Of a stretch of DNA of 64,000 nt, positions 56,399 to 64,000 are shown piece after piece. The stretch's first letter is position 1, and each line of letters starts with the position of its first letter. Below the pieces are notes generated by a model. That model was not told the origin of the DNA and did no database searches. It saw only the letters and a list, made by a program, of their open reading frames with translations. The DNA comes from Adiantum capillus-veneris. Lineage: Eukaryota; Streptophyta; Polypodiopsida; Polypodiales; Pteridaceae. A program made the position numbers and the translations under genes. The stretch lies in contig CM043970.1 in NCBI GenBank assembly GCA_014529385.2, positions 67,666,567-67,730,566 on the forward strand. Reading direction: 5' to 3'.

Positions 56399-56429
56399 GG
56401 GTGGCAGGGCATTGAATGCCCTGCCACCC
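56399..56429. repeat. Perfect 15-bp hairpin inside the CACTA left end
   Basis: GGGTGGCAGGGCATT, a single G, then the exact complement. It sits just inside the subterminal block and downstream of the TnpA-like gene, so it might act in transcript 3' end formation; that is a guess. Confidence 0.85.
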
Positions 56430-56746
56430 ATCAACCATATTGTACTTGATTCACTTTTTAAAAAAAGTGCAAGGGTAGAGAATAGACCCAAAATAGTCAC
56501 CCACAAGACGCATTGTTTGCAAAATTGACAATTGTACACATCATAGGCAAAATGAATTGATTGGCAAATGTAATAATGACAATTGTACAACATTATAGGC
56601 ATAAAGAATTGATTGGCAAAAGGAACTGCGGTGACAAATGTAATAATATACATGGTTCAAAAAGACGTGTAAAATCCGTCTCATGATACATAAGCTATGA
56701 GAAACCCTAAACTAATGCTATCTAGCTACGGCTAAACTGACGTCGT

Positions 56747-57999
56747 CTAGTCAGACGTCTCATCACGTCCAAGCGGTGTATCTATCGGATTCTGCAAAAA
56801 AAGACAATAAGACAGCTTTCAGTAAGTATAAACATATAACGACATTTATAAAACAATACAAAAAATAAAAAAGAGTAAACCCTAATACTAACCATGCCGC
56901 CGCGAGAACTGAGAATGTTCAGGGCGTTTAAGCCCTTCCTGCCTGCGTACTCGCGCTCGTACGGTGTGGGATCACGTCCTGTCATCGACCACTGTCAAAA
57001 CATACAAAGATTTCATTATGTTAGAATTAAAAAACTCATAAACCTTAAACTATCGAACATAAAGAGCAATGTGAAAACACTTACAAAATCGGCCTCAAAT
57101 GATGCCCATCCACCGCTCCCCAAGTGGTGCGAGCTCCCTGCCTCTACTCGCGCTCTGGCTGCATCCTTTTGTTGCTTCCACTTGTCGGGATTCTCGCGCG
57201 CTGCTTTCTTCGCGTTCTTCCAATCTTCTTTGGCCAGCCAATCTGGTTTGTTCCACCCATTCTTGATTGCTTTTTGCACTTCGAAACGCTTGTGTTTGCA
57301 GTATTCGCGCATTCGAATCTTCATCAGGTCTTCATTGAAGCGCTGATCCCGTGTTGGAACGGGAAACTCATCATGAAGTATGCTGATGACTCTGTTTTTT
57401 AAATCACTTGGTACTTCACTCCATTTGTTTAGTATGTAGTGTCTAAACAGCTGAGAGCAAAGACCACGCATGCGCGAGATCACCTTCTTGCCGTCATCAT
57501 CCATGATGATGCTGCCGTTGAAGTCGATGGAGTAAGACAAGCCCTCTGGCCGGTGACGCGTGAACCTGGGTGTCTCGGCAGGGGTCTCTAGCGGCGTGTC
57601 GATGGGGGTACGGACGTCAGGTGTCTCCACCGGCGTCTGGGCCCCGAAGCGAGGAGTGTCGAGTGGGGTGGCTCCTGGCGGAGTAGGTAGAGGTGTGTAG
57701 CTTCTAGGAACAGTTAGCCGTGCAAAACCTGGCGTAGATGGCGATGTTGTGGCTGGTGTGGGGGCGGGCAAAGAAGGGGAGGGTAAAGAGCCTCGTCGAA
57801 CACGAGGCGGTGTGGAGGCATCGGTGGCGGAATCCCCACAACAACCGCCACCGCCACCACTAGAACGCCGGTGTCTAGACGAGTGTGAAGATCGTCTCGT
57901 CGACGCCGAAGCTTCGGAGCGTGCCGAATGCTCCGAAAGAGAGGGAGATGCGGATGGAGTAGGAATGCACGATGATGCGCCAGAGCGATGACGCTCCAC
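56747..57999 (-). CDS. TnpA-like protein of CACTA (Transposase_24 type), three exons
   Basis: Exon 1 57999-57085, exon 2 56991-56893, exon 3 56791-56747, all phase 0, with GTAAGT and GTTAGT donors and TTTGACAG and TTTGCAG acceptors. The sum is 352 residues without a stop. The N-terminal 140 residues are Ser/Pro/Thr-rich with repeats of T-P-(V/I/L)-E/D-T-P. The C-terminal domain (ISRMRGLCSQLFRHYILNKW, YCKHKRFEVQKAIKNGWNKP, ENPDKWKQQKDAARARVEAG) is the plant Ptta/En/Spm transposase-family pattern. The family protein binds subterminal repeats. Start chosen at 57999 as the first ATG of the open frame. The gene looks undamaged, unlike TnpD. Splice sites are inferred from sequence only. Confidence 0.75.
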
Positions 58000-58344
58000 G
58001 TACCACTATCTCTGCTGCGGTGACAAAGAAGAAAGAAACTCCTCATCATCCATACCTGCATTAAACACACGAATATTTAAACTTAATATTGAATGAATAG
58101 AGTAGACAATGACGCAAAGACCATTAAATACAATGACGTAATGATGCATATAAATACAATGACGCAAAGACCATTAAATACAATGACGTAATGACGCATA
58201 TAAATACAATGACGCAGACTCAGAATTTTCAATCAAAAGATGTGAGCGCGAGTAGAAAAGAGCGTTATACACCATGGAAGGTACTTAGAGAGCCAGAGCT
58301 TTTACAACACGGAGCAAAATTGTTCAAATACAATATTTGTGGCT

Positions 58345-58772
58345 TTAAGAGATCTCTCTCTCATCCTCGCATAACTCAGCATAACTTCCTATATCTATAT
58401 AGAGCTCTCCGTTTAAACACATATCCTCTGTTTCATTTTGTAGCTCCTCTACATGCACCCCATATAGAGTAGTAGCATCTTGATGCTCGTCTGGCACCAC
58501 CGCAGCGGCTTCTGATTGAGCATCTTCTCTGATCTCTTCCATTGATGCCGTTGTGATTGGCACATGGTAGCCTTCATACGTCCTTGCACTACGAGGGGCT
58601 ACCTCTATGACGTACCACCAGTTTGATGTAGACTTTGTAGGATGAAATATTACCTGCCACAGCCACATAACTTACATGAGAGCTTTCAAGCACATAACTT
58701 GTAAAAGGGGGATGTTAACTATTTACATACTTACTTGTTCACAATGCTCGGGTAGTACGAAAGTTCAGCAAT
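58345..58772 (-). pseudogene. TnpD C-terminal exons of CACTA (DUF4216-like)
   Basis: A small exon (about 58772-58736; IAELSYYPSIVNK) ends in GTAAGT. The next (from about 58654) reads VIFHPTKSTSNWWYVIEVAPR, the DUF4216-type block near the end of CACTA TnpD proteins, and closes with an acidic tail to a stop at 58345. No catalytic DDE-type sequence lies between these and the N-terminal piece, only about 50 bases, so the centre of the transposase has been removed. Confidence 0.7.
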
Positions 58773-58821
58773 CTACACAACATAAAAATATGATACAGTC
58801 GTGTAAAAATCTATCAGATCA

Positions 58822-59400
58822 TTATACATTTAGAGTTTTATTAAAGTAAACTGATTGTAATAGATCACCTGAAAAGCGCTGTGACGCTAGTGTCACTCCA
58901 TCCAAACTTTGCCTGCATGTTGAAAGAACCAGGAGTGCTTTCAATCTACACATACGTGCTCCATTATACAATGGCGTATCGGCTTCACTTTTCATATCAT
59001 CATAGATAAGCCTTTCTGAATCCATGATCGTCTCGATCATTTCATCAATCTCGGGCTCAAACATTGCCTCGTTAGGAATGTGCTCTGCATGATCATCCCC
59101 CGAGCTGTCAGAGGCTACATCTTGTGGCCTCACATATGCTGCTTGACCAAAGCGCCTGCGAACACGTCTATTGGGTTACAAGATTGCTGCTTGTTGGCCA
59201 GCGTCAGAGTCCGACGAGTTATAATTGGCAACAACTCGATCTATAATAGATGGATCGAACTCGCCAAATTCGCGAACGTGCTGCAAAGAAACACGTCTTG
59301 TCCGTCGCACAGCATGCTTGCATTGATTACAAGGACATAAGACCCTCGTAGAGAGATAGGTGTTTCGGTTGGACGGTCCCACATCCTCGTCGCTACTCAT
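58822..59400 (-). pseudogene. TnpD N-terminal part of CACTA (Transpos_assoc domain)
   Basis: Starts MSSDEDVGPSNRNTYL and contains RVLCPCNQCKHAVRRTRRVS, where the CPCxxC cluster and following basic residues match the transposase-associated domain of plant CACTA transposases. After a TAA (about 59177) the same frame continues to an acidic segment and DTPLYNGARMCRLKALL, the 'TPLYPG.....L' block that precedes the catalytic domain. A frameshift near 58925 and then loss of the coding sequence follow. It belongs to the transposase that would cut the CACTA ends. Confidence 0.72.
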
Positions 59401-59439
59401 AATGAGGATAAAAAACTTATAACCTGGACAACAAATTTA

Positions 59440-59462
59440 ATATTCTATTGGCATTCTTCGTC

Positions 59463-59522
<60 letters not shown>

Positions 59523-61039
59523 ACCTCACATTCTCTAGTCATGTCCAATCCCCGCACACCTCGGTCTAGAGGTGCACGGAGATCAGAACCACTGGGTTAT
59601 AATCTCGTCTTTATTGGTCAATACCTATATTTGTGGGTACAAGAAATCTACACACCCACGTCTACATGATACTGCATGTAGTGGACAAAACCCCTTTGCC
59701 TCTTCTCTAGCTGTAGCACTTCACAGCATCTTAACATCTTTTCACAGTAGATCTTTTCACTGTTCGTCTAACTCTAAACCCTAAACCGTAAGTAATTCTT
59801 GCGTGGACTCGATCTAACGTAAATAAGCGTAAATCTAAATAAACGTAAATCTAACTAAAAATAAACCTAAATCTAATTTAACGTAAGTCTACATCGAACC
59901 TAATCTTTGACGTCTTTTGGGATAGTTTCCTACGACGTTAAAACTCTCTTCTTCTTGTGTGTGTGTGTGTGTGTGTGTGGGTAAACCTAAATAAACCTAA
60001 GTCTAATCTAATATAACATAAATCTAAATCTAACGTAAATTATGTTATATTAAAAACAAAGAACTAAACTAACAGGGGTTATAAGAACCTTAAAACTGAT
60101 TTAACACATAATTTTTCACATAACTCGACAAGAGTTGGCATTCTCATCACTAAAGATGTGAGAGTTAACTTCCGGTGGTGACGCTGCCTCATCTCCATCC
60201 ACATCTGACGACAGCAATTGGCCCTTTAGACCGTTCTTGCTCTTGTTACTAGCTTTGAAGTTGCTGTTGAATGACTAGAGGTTGTCTAGATGGTCATTGT
60301 GTCGGGGATGTAGTAACTCTTGCCACCCTGAAGATCCACCTTATTCCCTATCTTCTGAAGACATTTCACCAGTACTTTTGGATCGACGGAGCCCACCATG
60401 AGTGAAGGCAGCAATACCATATATTCCATTGAGGGCTTTCTTCACCCGCTTCATGCAGGCATCGCAGTCTATGGAGACCTAAATCTAATCTAATATAACG
60501 TAAATCTAAATCTAGCGTAAATAAACGTAAATCTAGTTAAAAATAAACCTAAATCTAATTTAATGTAAGTCTACATATAACCTAATCTTTAACGTCTTTT
60601 AAGATAGTTTCCTACGACGTTATAACTCTCTTCTTCTTGTGTGTGTGCGCGTGTGTGGATGTGTGTGCCAATAAAAAGAGATAAATGGTATAACCTTTCT
60701 ATCACCCATGCCAAGTATGATAGATTGATTATGCCATTTCCCTCTTGAATAATAGGTCTTGAGTTCAACTCCTCGTCGACTAGATCTTTAGGTCTTTTAA
60801 TTTTAATTAGTTTCCTACGACGTTAAATTAGTTTCTCTCTCTTTCTCTCTCAATGTGTGTGCGTTTTTTTGGATCGTATGCATGTTTTCTCTCTCTTTTC
60901 CTCTCTCAATGTGTGCGTTTTTTATTTATGCATGTTCTCTCTCTCTTTTCCTGTTTCAATGCGTGCGTTTTTTGTTTATGCATGCTCTCTCTCTCTTTTC
61001 CTCTCTCAATGTGTGTGTGTGTGCGTTTTTGTTTTTGTT

Positions 61040-61081
<42 letters not shown>

Positions 61082-61201
61082 AACACTATGTGTGTGTGTG
61101 TATGTGTGTGTGTGAGAGAGAGAGAGAGAGGGAGAGAGAAAGAGGGGAAGGGAACATGAGAATGAGGAGAGGGAAGGAGCATACCTGGCTCTCCTTCCTC
61201 T

Positions 61202-61249
<48 letters not shown>

Positions 61250-61254
61250 AGAAG

Positions 61255-61296
<42 letters not shown>

Positions 61297-61392
61297 AGGG
61301 AGAGTGTTACCTGCTCTTTGCTTGAGGGCACCGAAAAACTCAGATCTGAAATCTGAGTTTTTGGGCGCGCTCGGTTATTTTTTTAGCCCAAC
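59440..61392. other. 5' non-coding part of the CACTA, simple and tandem repeats
   Basis: Holds (TC)n at 59466-59520, a roughly 180-bp segment at 59810-59990 repeated 682 bases later at 60490-60670 (marker AGTTTCCTACGACGTTA, third partial copy at 60809), and a minisatellite of about 50-57-bp units at 60840-61040. It also holds (TC)n at 61045-61078, (TG)n at 61207-61248 and (GA)n at 61259-61286. No gene. Confidence 0.7.
61334..61362. repeat. 12-bp hairpin inside the CACTA right end
   Basis: AAAAACTCAGAT, five-base loop, then ATCTGAGTTTTT; located just inside the right subterminal block, mirroring the hairpin on the left. Confidence 0.75.
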
Positions 61393-61496
61393 CGGCGTCG
61401 CTATGAGCGTCGCAAATTTACAAAGAAAGTTGCGACGCTCATAGCGACGCCGGGAATTTTTTTTTTAGCGTCGCTGTGTGAGCGTCGCTAATATGA
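61393..61496. repeat. Subterminal repeat block, right end of CACTA
   Basis: Copies of GCGTCGCTA and TAGCGACGC with intervening AT-rich bases. Confidence 0.85.
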
Positions 61497-61512
61497 ATAG
61501 CCTCTTGTAGTG

Positions 61513-61589
61513 TATCTCCTTATCCCCCCTCCCTCCCTCCCGTAATTGCAAAACAAACTTGAAAGTAGACAAATTGGAAATGAACAATG
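61513..61589 (+). repeat. Right part of tandem duplication copy 2
   Basis: TATCTCCTTATCCCCCC...ATGAACAATG, matching 56031-56099 with a few changes and a longer C/T-rich run. The first TAT is the right TSD of the CACTA. Confidence 0.85.
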
Positions 61590-62049
61590 CATATGCTCTC
61601 TACAATGACCTTTGCTTTAATGTGAACCATGATCTATAAACACAAAACTTGAGAATGCACCAACTTGTAATATTAAGGCAAATAATCTTAAAACTTATAT
61701 GATTGTTTATGCAAGAGTAGAATCCTTTGATGAATGGTAATGTAAGAGTAAAATGCGAAATTCCTAAGAATGGGCATGCTAGTGTCATGCAATGGAGTAT
61801 GAATGATTGACAAAATCTTCTTCACGATGGGATTTAGGCTTACCTCCCCTATCGTGGAGAGGATTAATCACGTAGCTAGGAGAGGCTTAGAGTTTTGGGA
61901 TTTTTTAAATTGATAAGAGGGGAGATAACCTTACTTGGAATGGAAAAATCCTTTGATTCTGATAAAATTTCCCTTCAAAACTCAACTTCCTCTTGAGACA
62001 ATCATATATTAACTTAATTATATCACGAAAAGTCTTACACATGCATACT

Positions 62050-62101
<52 letters not shown>

Positions 62102-63396
62102 TCTATTTATTCATTTAACTTGAATGCATAATCAAAAAAAATTTGTGAGCCTTTCATGAGAGCATTTCATTTTGATTATAATGCCTCTTTTGAAATATAA
62201 GGTGAGTTCACAAAAAAATTTACAATGCTCAATTGCCTTCAATTCATGGCATTTATCTTTATTTAGGTAAGAGAAAAAAAGTAATTAAAAAATCAATAAG
62301 AAATTGTTGCGAGGGTTTAGGGGTGAGTATAGATATTAGTCACCATTCAGCACCCATACTGTTTAGATAAGTATGATCTCCATGCACCTATGGATAAAGA
62401 GAGTGCTTTCTACTCTCTCTATGCCATCTTAACCTGATACTCTAAAGAACTTGAAATAACGGAAGTTGAAATAACATCAGGGTTAGAGGTTACAAACGTT
62501 TTTAGTTTACAACAAGAAAAATTAATAATTTCTTCTTCTAAGTAAGAGGAAAGCTTGTTAATGGAAACATAAGAGCTTAAGCATGAATTACCTTAGAATA
62601 GAAAGTAACCAATTTGTTTAAGATGTGCAATAACATAAAGATGACATAAAAACCTTACCTTTATGTAGATATGGTAGAGTCTTCTCCTTGCTTCAAGGGA
62701 TTATCGAAGAAGTGTGTTGACATAGATTGCTCTCTCCCTCTTCCCCTTCACTTGAAGACCACCAATTGCGCTACTTGGAATGAGAGAATGGAAAGAGCAA
62801 GGGTGATTTAAGCTATGGAAAGCTTTAGGGTAGGAGAGAGGAGAGGGAGAGTGTAATGAGAAGAAGAAGATCAAGTTATGGCAAGCTTGTTTAGGATTTT
62901 GGCCATGGATTTTTTTAGAGAGGGGGTGTATATAGGAGCTATGTATGAAAGAGGCTTAGCTATGGCTTTGCCAAGCTTACTCTCAAGTTTGCACCTTGAA
63001 AAATGAAGGAGGGAAGTGTTGAACGAGTAGAAAAGGCCTCCTTTTATACTTATTTTTTATATGAAGCTTCACTTATCTTGATAACTCATATTCCTTATAG
63101 ATAAGTTATTTTTACTTATCTTGATACTTTTCTTCCTTTTCAAAGCTTCTTCAACAAGTTACTTACTCACCTTACCATGATCTTCTCTTTCTTTTTCCTT
63201 ATACTAATTTTCTTGATCTTCTCTTTATTTTTCCTTATACTAATTTTCTTGACCAACAAAAGCTAATTTCTCATGCATTGGTTATGCCCATGTCCCTGTG
63301 GTGTAAACCAAAAGTGTCTCGTGAGTAATCTTTGGTACTTGGTTTTAGCCCGAAATTACCCGACAATTTTTTCTTTTTTCTTTTTTATAGTCGATG
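61590..63396. other. Non-coding; no gene recognised
   Basis: AT-rich. (GA)n at 62054-62098. A 37-bp direct duplication near 63179-63252 (GATCTTCTCTTT...AATTTTCTT twice). No coding motif. Confidence 0.5.
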
Positions 63397-64000
63397 GCTT
63401 AGATGAGTTGGTCAAGAGTAAGGGTTAGGAAGAGGCCTTTACACAGAATGGGAATGGTTCTTGGTCTAGACTTCAATATGGTGGAAAAGAGAAAAGACAG
63501 GATTGGGACATCCAACATGCTAGTTGGATCTGAAAGATCCAAATGGCTAAGCCTCTGTGAGAGATGGACCCTAATGGACTTGTGGGAGATAGGACCTTCA
63601 AGAATACACCCGGGTTCACATACACCAATCTCCAATATTTTGGGACAGCTTCTTGACTGGATTGTTGTTATTTCTCTCATCAAGCGGATTGGCTGCCCCC
63701 ATGACTAGAATTGAAGGTGGTAACCTCTCAGAATATGTCGGATCACCTGTTGTTAAATGTAAAAAACCAAGCAAGAAGATCATTGCCCCCAAGGGTATAA
63801 GAAAATACTCTCATCAGGGGCTCACCTCTTTAAGAACCCGCTTTTCAAAAGCCTCACCCACAAAGTTGTGAGCAAGTTTCAGAAAGATGTGGGGTCGGGA
63901 AGACCTAGGACCTGGGATATTTTCAGCAAGAGTATGCAAAAGTTAATGAAAATTGTAGGACTTAGAAGGGAAAAACACCAGGAGGGATGTCTTGTGCATC
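63397..64000 (+). pseudogene. LINE ORF2 endonuclease fragment, copy 3, running off the window
   Basis: The block VLGLDFNMVEKRKDRIG corresponds to the GDFN motif of L1-type endonucleases; a W-rich TLMDLWEIG follows, as in 'L.DLW....P....YTW'. A frameshift near 63600 leads to FTYTNLQ and later the region between endonuclease and RT (QKDVGS-like and SMQKLMKIVGLRR). Preceded by a T-rich tract at 63366-63388. The upstream half of the endonuclease is absent, so the copy is 5'-truncated; the 3' end lies beyond the window. Confidence 0.65.

Larger units (their letters stand above)
56135..61512 (-). mobile_element. CACTA (En/Spm) DNA transposon, 5.4 kb, TnpD core deleted
   Basis: Terminal inverted repeats CACTACAAGAGG at both ends and a 3-bp target-site duplication TAT (56132-56134 and 61513-61515), both hallmarks of the CACTA superfamily. 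Subterminal regions (56166-56390 and 61393-61496) are packed with CGTCGCTA/TAGCGACG repeats in both orientations, the presumed TnpA binding sites. Genes run on the minus strand: TnpD remnants (59400-58345), then a TnpA-like gene (57999-56747). The large 5' part (59440-61390) is non-coding and rich in simple repeats. Without the central transposase it would be non-autonomous. Confidence 0.92.

Noticed and set aside
56273-56653. 126-codon minus-strand frame with repeated Val-Ala-Met-Ser
   Set aside because: It translates the CGTCGCTA subterminal repeats of the CACTA.
57000-59400. Host gene with Ser/Pro-rich protein in the 57-59 kb region
   Set aside because: The C-terminal domain, the neighbouring Transpos_assoc and DUF4216-like pieces and the CACTA ends with TSD show it belongs to the transposon.

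Overview
The window looks like repeat-dominated nuclear DNA of a plant, probably a seed plant. The evidence is the kind of mobile elements present: large Ty3/gypsy LTR retrotransposons with a tRNA-Asp-type primer site, a CACTA (En/Spm) DNA transposon with plant-type TnpA/TnpD domains, plant L1-type LINE fragments with DUF4283, zinc-knuckle and zf-RVT-like segments, MITE-like elements and many GA/CT and GT/CA microsatellites. I see no convincing host protein gene, rRNA or functional tRNA. Layout: 1-2200 is the 3' end of a decayed Ty3/gypsy pol (element 1). 2200-4744 is non-coding but holds four copies of a 24-bp perfect palindrome spaced 284-285 bp apart. They lead into a decayed 615-codon coiled-coil reading frame (4745-6589). 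6587-10838 is a second, different gypsy fragment (element C: short LTR-like end, initiator-Met-type primer site, gag, protease, RT and RNase H, no integrase). 10.8-17.6 kb is mostly non-coding, with a 171-bp tandem duplication, an LTR-like segment on the minus strand carrying a MITE, and a small second MITE. 17.7-27.1 kb holds three LINE remnants. From 28663 to 56008 lies a 27-kb composite. Gypsy element A (+ strand) is interrupted exactly inside its reverse-transcriptase active-site region by gypsy element B (- strand, 35999-49913, TSD TTATT). B belongs to the same family and is younger by LTR comparison. Immediately downstream a CACTA element (56135-61512, TSD TAT) sits in the second copy of a short tandem duplication whose first copy carries element A. 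The window ends in a LINE endonuclease fragment. How the parts work together: elements A and B share an unusual architecture. They have a Gag with four zinc knuckles, a protease-like domain with an altered active site, RT, RNase H and integrase, then a second retropepsin-like domain behind integrase. A polypurine tract and a TATA box follow, and then a separate 140-codon acidic ORF before the 3' LTR. Element 1, which is diverged from A and B, also has a protease-like domain after integrase, so that feature looks characteristic of a lineage. The CACTA keeps a three-exon TnpA-like gene without visible breaks but has lost the core of TnpD, so it would depend on another copy for movement. All coordinates, reading frames and repeat matches were judged by eye; domain names rest on recognised motifs and not on a search.
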